A stretch of 64,000 nt of DNA from Armatimonadota bacterium. GTDB taxonomy: Bacteria > Sysuimicrobiota > Sysuimicrobiia > Sysuimicrobiales > Sysuimicrobiaceae. Below the pieces are notes generated by a model, which was not told the origin of the DNA, made no database searches, and saw nothing but the letters and a program-made list of their open reading frames with translations. Both the position numbers and the translations under genes were made by a program. Location of the stretch: positions 21,885 through 85,884 of the forward strand of contig JAVKGX010000007.1 of the NCBI GenBank assembly GCA_031432545.1, written 5' to 3'. Positions 1 to 8,835 of this stretch are shown in pieces (the stretch's first letter is position 1; every line of letters begins with the position of its first letter).

Positions 1-120
1 TCGCACACGACCATCTCCTGCCTGGTGCACCGCAAGCATATGGAGGCGGCACTGCGGGCGCTGCACGACGAATTCCGCCTGGCCGCAGAGGTACACTCGG
101 TGCAGGAGGTGACGATCTGA
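1..120 (+). CDS. aspartokinase, C-terminal end (partial)
   Basis: An open frame enters from the left edge in frame 1 and stops at TGA 118-120. Its last 39 codons include TTISCLVHRKHMEAALRAL followed by HDEF, which resembles the C-terminal ACT domain of aspartokinases (ATP:L-aspartate phosphotransferase, first step of the lysine/threonine/methionine pathway). The gene lies 85 bases upstream of dapA on the same strand, matching the aspartokinase-dapA order common in Firmicutes. The catalytic part is outside the window, so neither isoform nor effector can be told. Confidence 0.78.
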   Translation, partial: SHTTISCLVHRKHMEAALRALHDEFRLAAEVHSVQEVTI

Positions 121-205
121 CGACCCATCGGCCGCCCACCTGCCGGAAGGGTTTGCCCGGGCGGCGCGGAAAGCCTAAGCAGACCGTGTGCGGGAGGCGA
201 TGGAG

Positions 206-1093
206 ATGAACTGGGGACGTGTGATCACGGCGATGGCCACGCCGTTCGCACCTGACGGCTCCGTCGATTTCGACCGGGCGGGCGAACTCGCCAGGCGGCT
301 GGTGGACACCGGGACCGACAGCCTGGTGGTGGCCGGCACGACCGGCGAGGCGCCGACCCTCACCGACGAGGAGAAGATCCGGCTGTTCCGGATCGTCAAG
401 GAGGCGGTGGGTCCCCGTGCCGCGGTGTTGGCCGGGACCGGGACGTACGACACGGCGCACTCGGTGCACCTCAGCCGGGAGGCGAAGCGGGCGGGCGCCG
501 ACGGTCTGCTGCTGGTCGTTCCGTACTACAACCGGCCCTCGCAGGAAGGCCTGTACCGCCACTTCCGAACGATCGCCGAGAGCGTCGACCTCCCCGTGAT
601 GATGTACAACATCCCCGGCCGCACCGGCACGAACATGCTTGCGGAGACGATCGCGCGCCTGAGCGAGGTGCCGAACATCGTCGCGGTGAAAGAAGCGGCC
701 GGGAGTCTCGAGCAGGTCTCGGAGATCCGGCGCCGTACCCCGGAGACGTTCCTGATCTACAGCGGGGACGACAGCCTCACCCTACCGTTCTGCAGCGTCG
801 GAGCAGTCGGCGTCGTGAGCGTGGCCTCGCACCTGGTGGGAGGGGAGATCGGAGAGATGATCGACGCCTACCACGCCGGCCGGGTGGCCGAGGCACGGCG
901 CATCCACTTCCGGTTGCTCCCGCTGTTCAAGGCGCTGTTCATCGCGCCCAACCCGGTGCCGCTGAAGGCCGCGATGGAGCTCAGCGGCTTTCCGATCGGC
1001 CAGCCGCGCCTGCCGCTGGTCCCGGCGACGGAGGCGGAGCAGGCCCAGATCGCGGCCGTCCTGCGCGAAACGGTCGGCGCCCCCGTCGCATAA
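206..1093 (+). CDS. dapA: 4-hydroxy-tetrahydrodipicolinate synthase
   Basis: DapA condenses pyruvate with aspartate semialdehyde, the committed step of lysine and diaminopimelate synthesis, in the cytoplasm. The 295-residue protein has the family length and the TIM-barrel landmarks: GTTGE near residue 45, YNIPGRTG near 135, and the Schiff-base lysine in AVKEAAG at about residue 162. I chose ATG 206 because GGGAGG at 192-197 is 8 bases upstream of it; GTG 188 and ATG 200 are in frame but do not fit that ribosome site. It follows the aspartokinase end and precedes the RNase J gene by 39 bases, so the three are probably co-transcribed. Confidence 0.95.
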   Translation: MNWGRVITAMATPFAPDGSVDFDRAGELARRLVDTGTDSLVVAGTTGEAPTLTDEEKIRLFRIVKEAVGPRAAVLAGTGTYDTAHSVHLSREAKRAGADGLLLVVPYYNRPSQEGLYRHFRTIAESVDLPVMMYNIPGRTGTNMLAETIARLSEVPNIVAVKEAAGSLEQVSEIRRRTPETFLIYSGDDSLTLPFCSVGAVGVVSVASHLVGGEIGEMIDAYHAGRVAEARRIHFRLLPLFKALFIAPNPVPLKAAMELSGFPIGQPRLPLVPATEAEQAQIAAVLRETVGAPVA

Positions 1094-1132
1094 CTCGGCG
1101 AGGCGGCTGACCACCGACCGCTCCACGGCCCG

Positions 1133-2800
1133 ATGCCTCGCAGACGCAGGACAACAGGCACCGGCACGCTGCGCATCGTGCCGCTGGGTGGTTTGGGCGA
1201 GATCGGGAAGAACTGCACCGCGATCCAGTGGGGCTCCGACGTCGTGCTCGTCGATGCCGGTGTGATGTTCCCGGAAGAGGAACTGTACGGCGTCGACCTG
1301 GTCATCCCCGATTTCGGCCCGTTGCGTAAGGGCGGGCGGCGCCTGACCGGCGTGCTGCTGACCCACGCGCACGAGGACCACGTCGGCGCCCTCCCGTTCC
1401 TTCTGCGCGACCTGCCCGCGGCGGTCTACGGCACCAAGTTGACCGTCGGGCTGGCACGCGCGAAGAGCGAGGGGCACAAGGACTTCCACGCCGTCCGACC
1501 GCGGGAGCGGGTCCGGATCGGCCCGTTCGAGGCTGAGTGGATCCGGGTCGGCCACAGCATCCCCGACGCATGCAGCGTCGCGGTCCACACGCCCGGCGGC
1601 ACGGTCGTCGTCAGCGGCGACTTCAAGTTCGATCAGACGCCGATCGACGGCAGGCCCACCGACGTCGCACGCCTGGCGGCGTTGGGGGAAGAGGGGGTCC
1701 TCGCGCTGCTGCTGGACAGCACGAACGTCGAGCGGGTGGGCATGACGCCCTCCGAGCGTGTGGTCGGGGACGCTTTTGCCGAGCTGTTCCCGCGCATCCG
1801 CGGCCGCATCCTCCTCACCACGTTCGCCAGCAACGTCCACAGGCTGCAGCAGGCCTTCGACGCCGGTGCGGCGACCGGCCGCAAAATCACCGCGGTGGGC
1901 CGCGGAATGGTCGAGGTGATCGGGACCGCGGTCGACCTCGGCTACCTGCGCATCCCCAAGGGTGCCTACGTAGCCGTGGAGCAGGCGAACCGGCTGCCGG
2001 ACGGCAAGGTCCTGATCCTCGTCACCGGATCCCAGGGCGAACCGCTGGCGGCCCTGACGCGGATCTCCACCGGGTCGCACAAGCAGGTCCGGCTCAAGCG
2101 CGGTGACACGGTGATCTTCTCCGCCTCCCCGATCCCCGGCAACGAAGCGATGGTCGCGCGCACCATCAATTATCTGTTCCGCCAGGGGGCCGAAGTGGTC
2201 TACGGGCCGGACTCCGGCGTGCACGTCTCCGGGCACGCCGCGCAGGAGGAACTGCGCATGATGATCAACCTGCTGCGGCCGCGCTACGTAGTGCCGGTCC
2301 ACGGGGAGTACCGCCACCTCGTCCTCAACGCACGCCTGGCGCAAGGAGTCGGCATCCCCGCCGACCGCGTGCTGTTGGGGGAGAACGGGACGGTGTTCGA
2401 GTTCCGCAACGGCACCGGACGGGTGGCCGGCCGCGAGGATGTCGGGAACGTGCTCGTGGACGGGTTGGGCGTCGGTGACGTCGGCACGGTGGTGCTGCGT
2501 GACCGTCAGCACCTGGCCCGCGACGGCGTGGTGATCGCACAGGTGGCGATCGAGCGCCAGACCGGTCGACTGGTGCAGGAACCCGAGGTCATCTCCCGCG
2601 GATTCGTCTACGAGCGGGAGGCCGCCGACTTGATCCGCAGGGCCGAAGAGCAGGTGCGCAACGCCGTTGCGCGCTGCCGCAAACAGGGGCAGACGGACTT
2701 CGGAGCCGTTCGCGGCGAGATCCGCGACACCCTGGCGAAGTTCCTGTATGAGCGCACCGGCCGCCAGCCGATGGTGTTGCCACTGCTCGTGGAAGTGTGA
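1133..2800 (+). CDS. rnj: ribonuclease J (beta-CASP metallo-hydrolase)
   Basis: RNase J combines endonuclease and 5'-3' exonuclease activity and drives mRNA decay and rRNA maturation in bacteria that lack RNase E. The 555-residue protein shows the metallo-beta-lactamase zinc motif THAHEDHVGALPF near residue 80, then VSGDFKFD near 160, the beta-CASP region, PVHGEYRH near 390, and a complete C-terminal domain. The start at ATG 1133 puts the typical beginning LRIVPLGGLGEIGKNC at about residue 12. The ribosome site is weak. The order dapA-RNase J is the same as around rnjB of Bacillus subtilis. Confidence 0.95.
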   Translation: MPRRRRTTGTGTLRIVPLGGLGEIGKNCTAIQWGSDVVLVDAGVMFPEEELYGVDLVIPDFGPLRKGGRRLTGVLLTHAHEDHVGALPFLLRDLPAAVYGTKLTVGLARAKSEGHKDFHAVRPRERVRIGPFEAEWIRVGHSIPDACSVAVHTPGGTVVVSGDFKFDQTPIDGRPTDVARLAALGEEGVLALLLDSTNVERVGMTPSERVVGDAFAELFPRIRGRILLTTFASNVHRLQQAFDAGAATGRKITAVGRGMVEVIGTAVDLGYLRIPKGAYVAVEQANRLPDGKVLILVTGSQGEPLAALTRISTGSHKQVRLKRGDTVIFSASPIPGNEAMVARTINYLFRQGAEVVYGPDSGVHVSGHAAQEELRMMINLLRPRYVVPVHGEYRHLVLNARLAQGVGIPADRVLLGENGTVFEFRNGTGRVAGREDVGNVLVDGLGVGDVGTVVLRDRQHLARDGVVIAQVAIERQTGRLVQEPEVISRGFVYEREAADLIRRAEEQVRNAVARCRKQGQTDFGAVRGEIRDTLAKFLYERTGRQPMVLPLLVEV

Positions 2801-2915
2801 GGAGCCGGCTCGTGGCAGCCGACGGGACCGTGGGAGGAAACCCGCGCGCCCAGGTCGTAGTCTGATGGGTTGAGCACGCAACGGCAGAGGCGACGCAGCG
2901 TCCAACGGAGCAACG

Positions 2916-3731
2916 ATGTCGCAGGCATGGCAGCTCGCGCTGCTCGGCGCGGTACAGGGTCTGACCGAGTTCCTCCCGGTCAGCAGTTCCGCCCACCTGG
3001 TCTTCGCCCAGTACCTGCTCGGGCTGCAGCGGCCCGGCGTGCTGCTGGAGGCGGTCCTGCACCTGGGCACCGTCGCGGCCGTGCTGGTGCTGTACGGGCG
3101 CGACCTGTTCGCCATCGTGACCGACTGGTTGCGGGCGCCGCTGGACATCCGGACGCCGCGGGCGGGGCGGGTGGTGTGGCTAATCGCGCTGACCACCGCC
3201 GTGACGGCCGCACCGGGGCTGGTGTTCGAGCGACCCCTGCGGGCGGTCTTCGATTCGGTCACGTGGACCGCGGGGGCTTTGTTGGTGACCGGGTTCCTGT
3301 TGTGGTTCGCCCGCGAGCGCGCGCGCCGACCGATGCACGCGATGACCCTTTGGGACGCCGGCCTGATCGGGCTGGCGCAGGCGGTATCGATCCTTCCGGG
3401 CATCTCGCGCTCCGGCGTCACCATCGCGACAGGTCTGTGGCGCGGCGTGGCGCGTGAGGACGCCGCCCGCTACTCCTTTCTCGCATCGGTGCCGGCGATT
3501 CTGGGCGCGGGCGGATATTCGCTGGCCAAGGAGTGGCGTGTTGCGCTCGCGCACGGACACACACCCGGCGAGTTTGCTGTGGGTTTCGCGGTGTCGTTGG
3601 TGGCCGGCACGGCCGCGATCCTGTGGCTCGTGGACTTCGTGCGCCGGGGGCGGCTGGGGCGTTTTTCCTACTACTGCTGGGGCGTGGGGCTGGTGATGCT
3701 CGCCGTGGGCGTCGCCCGGGGTGGGACATGA
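2916..3731 (+). CDS. uppP: undecaprenyl-diphosphatase (UppP/BacA)
   Basis: UppP is an integral membrane enzyme that removes a phosphate from undecaprenyl pyrophosphate to recycle the lipid carrier of peptidoglycan and other wall polymers; excess confers bacitracin resistance. The 271-residue protein is nearly all hydrophobic helices and carries both signature motifs: GLTEFLPVSSSAHL at residues 14-27 (catalytic glutamates and serines) and ILPGISRSGVTI near 160-171. A 115-base leader separates it from the RNase J gene. Its stop overlaps the ftsK start (ATGA at 3728-3731), so the two are translationally coupled. Confidence 0.95.
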   Translation: MSQAWQLALLGAVQGLTEFLPVSSSAHLVFAQYLLGLQRPGVLLEAVLHLGTVAAVLVLYGRDLFAIVTDWLRAPLDIRTPRAGRVVWLIALTTAVTAAPGLVFERPLRAVFDSVTWTAGALLVTGFLLWFARERARRPMHAMTLWDAGLIGLAQAVSILPGISRSGVTIATGLWRGVAREDAARYSFLASVPAILGAGGYSLAKEWRVALAHGHTPGEFAVGFAVSLVAGTAAILWLVDFVRRGRLGRFSYYCWGVGLVMLAVGVARGGT

Positions 3732-6073
3732 GCCGTCGCGTGGTGGCCGCCCGACGGGCGGCGACGCGGCATCCGGCGGCTCGGAGGAGTCGGCCGCGAC
3801 CGACGTCCCGGCGCCGCGCGGTCGGAGCGCTCGCCCTCGCCGCAGCTTTGGTGGCCGCGGCGAGCCTGATCCCCGGCGCCGGCGGCGTGATTCCCCGCTA
3901 CCTCGCCTCCTGGCAGAGGTGGTTGTTCGGGCTGCACGCCTGGGCGGTACCGGTCCTGCTGGCGCTGGCCGGTCTGGTGCTGCTGGTGGTGGAGCGCCCG
4001 CGCCTGACGAAGCGTCTGGCAGGGCTGCTCGTTCTGCTGCTCACGGTCCTGCTCGCCGAACACCTCCCCCTGGAACCCGGCCGCGAGATGGCGCAAGGCG
4101 CCAGCGGACACGGCGGCGGCAGCGTGGGCGGTGCGCAGGCGTGGCTGTGGAGGAGGCTGCTGGGCGATCCCGGCCCCGCGGTTGGTGTGGCGCTCGGCGC
4201 AGTGGCAGCGTTTTTCCTGGTCACTCGCCTGAGCCCCCTGCGCGTGATCGAGGCCGTGGCCCTGGGCGTGCTGCGCGCCGCAGCGGCGATTTGGCGGTCG
4301 GTTCCGGGAGTCGCGCGCACGATTGGAAGAGCGGCGGCGGCGGCGTGGACCTGGATTGTGGGGGCGGTGGTTGGGGTCGCGTCTTGGTTGTGGGGGATCG
4401 TACCCAGGCACGAAGAGCGTCGCGGAGAACAGACCCCCGCACCGGAGTTCGTGCTGTGCGCCCCAGAGCTGTCAAGCGAGCCCGCCGCCCAGGCTCCGGC
4501 CGCCCAGGACGCCCCCGAGCCGAAGACCGCGCTGGCCCGGAAGCCCAGACCGAAGGTGCGCCAGCAAGCCCTCGCCCTCGAGCCGGACGCCGCCTCGCAC
4601 GGTCCGTGGACCGTCCCACCGCGTTCGATCCTCCAGCCTTCCCCTCCTGGCCGCGGCCGCCAGAAGCTCGATCCGCAGGAGGTCGGCCGGAGCCTGGAAG
4701 CCGTCCTGCGCTCGTTCGGGGTCGAGGTAAAGTGCGTGGGCTGGGAGCAGGGCCCGGTCGTGACGCGCTACGAACTGCAGCCGGCGCCGGGCGTGAAGGT
4801 CCAGCGCATCACGAGCCTGACCAACGACATCGCGCTTGCGCTGGCGGCCCAGTCGGTACGGATCGAAGCGCCCATCCCCGGCAAGTCCGCGGTCGGCATC
4901 GAACTCCCCAACGAAAAGGCGGCGCTGGTCACCCTGCACGAGATCCTCGACGCGCCCGAGTTCGGCCACCCCGACCCGTTGCTGGTCGCGCTCGGAAAGG
5001 ACATCGCCGGCTATCCGGTCGTCGCCAACCTCGTGGAGATGCCGCACCTGCTCATCGCGGGTGCCACGGGATCGGGCAAGAGCGTCACGTTGAACACGAT
5101 CATCGCCAGCGTCCTGATGCGGGCGACGCCGGACCAGGTTCGGTTCGTGATGATCGACCCCAAGCGCGTGGAGCTGACGCACTACGACGACATTCCTCAC
5201 CTGCTCATCCCCGTCGTGCGCAGCGCGAAGGACGCCGCCGCCAAGCTGCGCAAGATCATCGCCGGCATGGAGCGGCGCTACGAGGTGTTCGCCGCGGCGA
5301 CGGCGCGCAACGTGCAGGCCTTCAACGCGTTGTCCTCAGAAGAGCGCGTGCGGGCGATGGAGGCAGTGTCCGGTGACAAGCTCGGCGAGGGCCAGGATGG
5401 CTTCCTGCCGTACGTGGTGGTCGTGATCGACGAGCTGGCCGATCTGATGATGGTCGCCCCGGCGGACTTCGAGGACAGCATCGTCCGCCTGGCCCAGATG
5501 GCGCGCGCCACCGGGATCCACCTCGTCGTCGCGACCCAACGCCCGTCGGTGGATGTGATCACGGGGCTGATCAAGGCAAACATCCCATCTCGGATCGCGT
5601 TCGCGGTCTCCTCGATGGTCGATTCCCGCACGATCCTCGACACCCCGGGGGCGGAGAAACTGCTGGGGCGCGGCGACATGCTCTACCTGCCGACCGGAGC
5701 GAACCGGCCGACCCGCGTACAGGGTGCCTACGTCTCCGATCAGGAGATCGAGCGCATCGCGGACTTCTGGAAGGATCAGGGCCGACCCGCCTACGACGAC
5801 TCCCTGCTGCAGGCCGACGGGCAGGAAGTGGGAGAGGAAGGAGAGGACGAACTGCTCGGGCAGGCCGCCCGGATCGTCGTCCAGACAGGCTACGGCTCGG
5901 TGTCGCTGCTGCAGCGCAAGATGAAGATCGGATACGTGCGCGCCGCCCGGATCGTCGACCAGCTCGAAGCGCGTGGCATCGTCGGCCCGCCCCAGGGCAG
6001 CAACCCCCGAGAGGTGCTAATCGGCCTGGAGGAAGTGGACCGGCTGTTTTCGGCCACCGCGCAGACCCCGTAG
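3728..6073 (+). CDS. ftsK: DNA translocase FtsK/SpoIIIE
   Basis: FtsK/SpoIIIE pumps chromosomal DNA through the closing septum. The 781-residue product starts with an Arg-rich stretch, then about four hydrophobic segments (residues 30-190), a Pro/Ala-rich linker, the motor domain with Walker A GATGSGKS near residue 444 and Walker B VVVIDELADLMM near 565, and a C-terminal winged-helix gamma domain (GYGSVSLLQRKMKIGYVRAA) that recognises polarity sequences. The reading frame is open further upstream, but ATG 3728, overlapping the uppP stop, gives the family's usual N-terminus. The position between RNase J/uppP and rodZ-cinA-recA matches spoIIIE of Bacillus. Confidence 0.95.
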   Translation: MSRRVVAARRAATRHPAARRSRPRPTSRRRAVGALALAAALVAAASLIPGAGGVIPRYLASWQRWLFGLHAWAVPVLLALAGLVLLVVERPRLTKRLAGLLVLLLTVLLAEHLPLEPGREMAQGASGHGGGSVGGAQAWLWRRLLGDPGPAVGVALGAVAAFFLVTRLSPLRVIEAVALGVLRAAAAIWRSVPGVARTIGRAAAAAWTWIVGAVVGVASWLWGIVPRHEERRGEQTPAPEFVLCAPELSSEPAAQAPAAQDAPEPKTALARKPRPKVRQQALALEPDAASHGPWTVPPRSILQPSPPGRGRQKLDPQEVGRSLEAVLRSFGVEVKCVGWEQGPVVTRYELQPAPGVKVQRITSLTNDIALALAAQSVRIEAPIPGKSAVGIELPNEKAALVTLHEILDAPEFGHPDPLLVALGKDIAGYPVVANLVEMPHLLIAGATGSGKSVTLNTIIASVLMRATPDQVRFVMIDPKRVELTHYDDIPHLLIPVVRSAKDAAAKLRKIIAGMERRYEVFAAATARNVQAFNALSSEERVRAMEAVSGDKLGEGQDGFLPYVVVVIDELADLMMVAPADFEDSIVRLAQMARATGIHLVVATQRPSVDVITGLIKANIPSRIAFAVSSMVDSRTILDTPGAEKLLGRGDMLYLPTGANRPTRVQGAYVSDQEIERIADFWKDQGRPAYDDSLLQADGQEVGEEGEDELLGQAARIVVQTGYGSVSLLQRKMKIGYVRAARIVDQLEARGIVGPPQGSNPREVLIGLEEVDRLFSATAQTP

Positions 6074-6166
6074 ACCGACGATCCACCCGCGGCCTTCCCG
6101 CAGGGACGCCCGACCGTGGCGGAGAAGTCTTCCGACGATTGCTCAAACCTAGCCCAGGGGGAGCGC

Positions 6167-7246
6167 ATGAGGCTTCAGCCACATATACGTTCGTTCGTAG
6201 CCGTGCTTGTGACGACTTTGCTGTTCGCGGCGGCCTGCCAGCCCCGCCAGGCCGCCCAGCCGACGGCCGAGAAGATCAGGGTCGGCATCGTGTACGACGT
6301 CGGCGGCCGGGGAGACCTCTCGTTCAACGACATGGCCTTCGCCGGTCTGGAGCGTGCCCAGCAAGAGTTCGGCGACCGCATCGAGACCCGGGACCTCGAA
6401 CCGGCCGCGGGTGGGGAGAACCGCGAGGAGCTCCTGCGGCTGCTGGCCGGCGAGGGCTTCGCGCTGGTGTTCGGGATCGGGTTCCTGTTCACCGACAGCA
6501 TCAAGCGCGTGGCGGAGGAGTTCCCCAACGTCAAGTTCGGCCTGGTAGACGGATTCATCGAGGAACTGAACGAGGACTCCAACATCGTCTGCCTGCTGTT
6601 CAACGAGCACGAGGGATCGTTCCTCGTGGGGGCCGCGGCGGCGATGAAGTCCCAGACGGGCAGGGTCGGCTTCGTCGGCGGCATGAGGATCCCTCTGATC
6701 GAGAAGTTCGAAGCGGGCTTCATCGCAGGCGCCAAATACGTCAACCCGCACATCGAGGTCTTCTCAGACTACGCGGGCACAACCGGTGAGGCGTTCCGGG
6801 ACCCGGTCAAGGGCCGCGAGCTCGCCCTGGCCCAGTACGATCGCGGCGCGGACATCATCTACCACGCCTCCGGCGGCACGGGGATCGGTGTCTTCGAGGC
6901 GGCCGTCGAGAGGCGGCGGCTGGCGATCGGGGTGGACGCCGATCAGTCGCTGACAGTGAAGGAAGACCAGCGACCGCACATCCTCACCAGCATGCTCAAG
7001 CGCGTCGACGTGGCCGTCTACGAGACGATCAAGGCCCTGGTCGAGGGGCAGTTTAAGGGCGGTTACCGCAACTTCGGCTTGGCCGACGACGGCGTGGGCT
7101 ACGCCGAGAACGACTACAACCGCGACATGATCGCCGACATCAAGCCGCGCCTGGAGGAACTCAAGCAGAAGATCGTGGCCGGTGAGATCCGGGTGCCGTC
7201 CACCCGGCAGGAACTGGAAGAGTTCCTCAGGACGCTGCGCCGCTAG
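6167..7246 (+). CDS. BMP-family nucleoside-type substrate-binding lipoprotein
   Basis: This is the extracellular substrate-binding lipoprotein of the ABC importer encoded just downstream. Members of the BMP/PnrA/Med family that are characterised bind purine or other nucleosides; the substrate here is inferred from the family. The 359-residue product has a lipoprotein signal peptide with lipobox FAAAC and acylation at Cys24. The mature part begins VGIVYDVGGRGDLSFNDMA, the typical family start, and contains GFVGGM and YHASGGTG. ATG 6167 was chosen over GTG 6116 because GGGGGAG lies just upstream and the signal peptide then starts correctly. A strong hairpin at 7265-7299 separates it from the ATPase gene. 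Confidence 0.92.
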   Translation: MRLQPHIRSFVAVLVTTLLFAAACQPRQAAQPTAEKIRVGIVYDVGGRGDLSFNDMAFAGLERAQQEFGDRIETRDLEPAAGGENREELLRLLAGEGFALVFGIGFLFTDSIKRVAEEFPNVKFGLVDGFIEELNEDSNIVCLLFNEHEGSFLVGAAAAMKSQTGRVGFVGGMRIPLIEKFEAGFIAGAKYVNPHIEVFSDYAGTTGEAFRDPVKGRELALAQYDRGADIIYHASGGTGIGVFEAAVERRRLAIGVDADQSLTVKEDQRPHILTSMLKRVDVAVYETIKALVEGQFKGGYRNFGLADDGVGYAENDYNRDMIADIKPRLEELKQKIVAGEIRVPSTRQELEEFLRTLRR

Positions 7247-7264
7247 GAGGCGGCGACGCACGAG

Positions 7265-7302
7265 GCGAGAGCGGGTGGCTGGGGCGCGCCCGCTCTCGCT
7301 TT
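7265..7302 (+). terminator. hairpin with short T-run between lipoprotein and ABC genes (leaky terminator or processing site)
   Basis: A perfect 11-base-pair stem (GCGAGAGCGGG at 7265-7275 with CCCGCTCTCGC at 7289-7299, 13-base loop) is followed by TTTGTCTT. It lies directly after the binding-protein stop and ends 13 bases before the ATPase start, where no separate promoter is evident. The likely effect is partial termination or 3' stabilisation, giving more binding protein than transporter, as is common in ABC operons. Confidence 0.72.
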
Positions 7303-7314
7303 GTCTTCACCGAC

Positions 7315-8835
7315 ATGACGCAGACTCTCCTCGAACTGCGCGGCATCTCCAAACGGTTCCCCGGCGTGGTCGCCAACGACGACATCTCGCTGAGGGTGGA
7401 ACGGGGGGAGATCCACGCGATCGTCGGCGAGAACGGCGCCGGCAAGAGCACACTGATGAAGATCCTGTACGGGCTGTACCAGCCGGACGAGGGCGAGATC
7501 CTGATCCGTGGGCGTCCTGTCCGGATGGCCGGTCCGCGCACCGCACTCATGCTGGGGATCGGAATGGTGCACCAGCACTTCATGCTGATCCCCGCGTTCA
7601 CCGTCGCCGAGAACGTCATCCTGGGATCCGAACCCTCGGGGGTGCTGTCGCGGCGGGAGGCCGAAAGACGCGTGCGCGAACTCAGCGACCGGTACGGCTT
7701 CCGCCTGGACCCCTCCGCACCGGTGTCCTCGCTGTCGGTGGGCGAGCAGCAGCGCGTGGAGATCCTCAAGGTGCTGTACCGCGGGGCGGAGCTGCTGATC
7801 CTCGACGAGCCCACCGCCGTCTTGACGCCCCAGGAGGTCGAAGACCTCTTCCGGAACCTCCGCGGGCTGCGCGAGGGCGGCAAGACGATTATTTTCATCA
7901 GCCACAAGCTCGACGAAGTCCTCGCGCTGGCGGATCGGGTTAGCGTGCTTCGGCGCGGACGCATGATCGGGACGGTCCAGGCCGGCCAGACGGACGAGAC
8001 GCGGCTGGCCGAGATGATGGTCGGCCGGCCGGTTCTGATGCGTCTGGAGCGCCCGCAGGTCGCCGCCGGCGAGCCGCGTCTGGAGGCCGATCGGCTGCGC
8101 GTGCTCGGGACGCGAGGGCGCGTGGCAGTGCGCGACGTCTCGTTTGCGGTGCGGTCCGGGGAGATCTACGCGATCGCCGGTGTGGAAGGCAACGGTCAGA
8201 CGGAACTGGTGGAGGCGCTGGTGGGCTTGAGACCGATCGCCGGGGGCTCGCTGCGGATCTGCGGCGCCGATGCAACGCACCTGGACGCCCGCGAGATCCG
8301 GATGCTGGGCACCGCGCACATCCCGGAGGACCGGCACCGGCGCGGGCTGGTGCTGCCGATGGAGATGCGCGAGAACGTGATCCTCGGTCACCACGTGCGC
8401 CCGGTGTTCGGGCGCGGCTTCGTGCTTGACGATCGTGCCGTGGATGCGTTCGCGCAGCAGAAGATCCACGAGTACGACATCCGTGTGACCTCCACGCGCA
8501 CGCCCGTTCTGGCGATGTCGGGCGGGAACCAGCAGAAGGTCGTCGTGGCGCGGGAGTTCGCCTTCGAGCCCCGGGTGCTCGTCGCAGCGCAGCCGACGCG
8601 GGGCTTGGACATCGGTGCGACGGAGTTCGTCAGCGGGAAGGTCCTGGAAGCCAAGGCGCAGGGGATGGCGGTGGTGCTCGTCTCGTCCGATCTGGACGAG
8701 GCCCTCGCCCTGGGAGACCGGATCGGCGTGATGTTCGGAGGCGAACTCGTTGGGGAGTTCTCCGCCGAGGCGGTCACGGCATCCGAGCTGGGTCTGTACA
8801 TGACCGGGGCGCGGCGGCAGGAGGCGGGCACGTGA
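7315..8835 (+). CDS. sugar/nucleoside-type ABC importer ATPase with two nucleotide-binding domains
   Basis: This is the energy-coupling ATPase of a BMP-linked nucleoside-type importer (as in YufO/NupA/RnsB). The 506-residue protein has two fused ATPase domains. The first has Walker A GENGAGKS near residue 40, signature LSVGEQQRVEI and Walker B LLILDEPTAVLT. The second has a degenerate Walker A VEGNGQTE near 290, signature MSGGNQQKV near 400 and a Walker B region reading VLVAAQPTRGLD, in which the usual acidic residues are missing, as is common in this family. It starts at ATG 7315 and overlaps the first permease gene by four bases (8832-8835). Confidence 0.93.
   Translation: MTQTLLELRGISKRFPGVVANDDISLRVERGEIHAIVGENGAGKSTLMKILYGLYQPDEGEILIRGRPVRMAGPRTALMLGIGMVHQHFMLIPAFTVAENVILGSEPSGVLSRREAERRVRELSDRYGFRLDPSAPVSSLSVGEQQRVEILKVLYRGAELLILDEPTAVLTPQEVEDLFRNLRGLREGGKTIIFISHKLDEVLALADRVSVLRRGRMIGTVQAGQTDETRLAEMMVGRPVLMRLERPQVAAGEPRLEADRLRVLGTRGRVAVRDVSFAVRSGEIYAIAGVEGNGQTELVEALVGLRPIAGGSLRICGADATHLDAREIRMLGTAHIPEDRHRRGLVLPMEMRENVILGHHVRPVFGRGFVLDDRAVDAFAQQKIHEYDIRVTSTRTPVLAMSGGNQQKVVVAREFAFEPRVLVAAQPTRGLDIGATEFVSGKVLEAKAQGMAVVLVSSDLDEALALGDRIGVMFGGELVGEFSAEAVTASELGLYMTGARRQEAGT

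Noticed and set aside
121-205. GCCGCCC/GGGCGGC hairpin between the aspartokinase and dapA genes as terminator or riboswitch
   Set aside because: There is no T-run after it and no lysine riboswitch consensus; such GC-rich arms are common here by chance.
782-3424. Very long open frame of 880 codons on the minus strand opposite dapA, rnj and uppP
   Set aside because: It runs opposite three genes with clear motifs, has no homology-like features, and long antisense frames are expected in GC-rich DNA with G/C at third positions.
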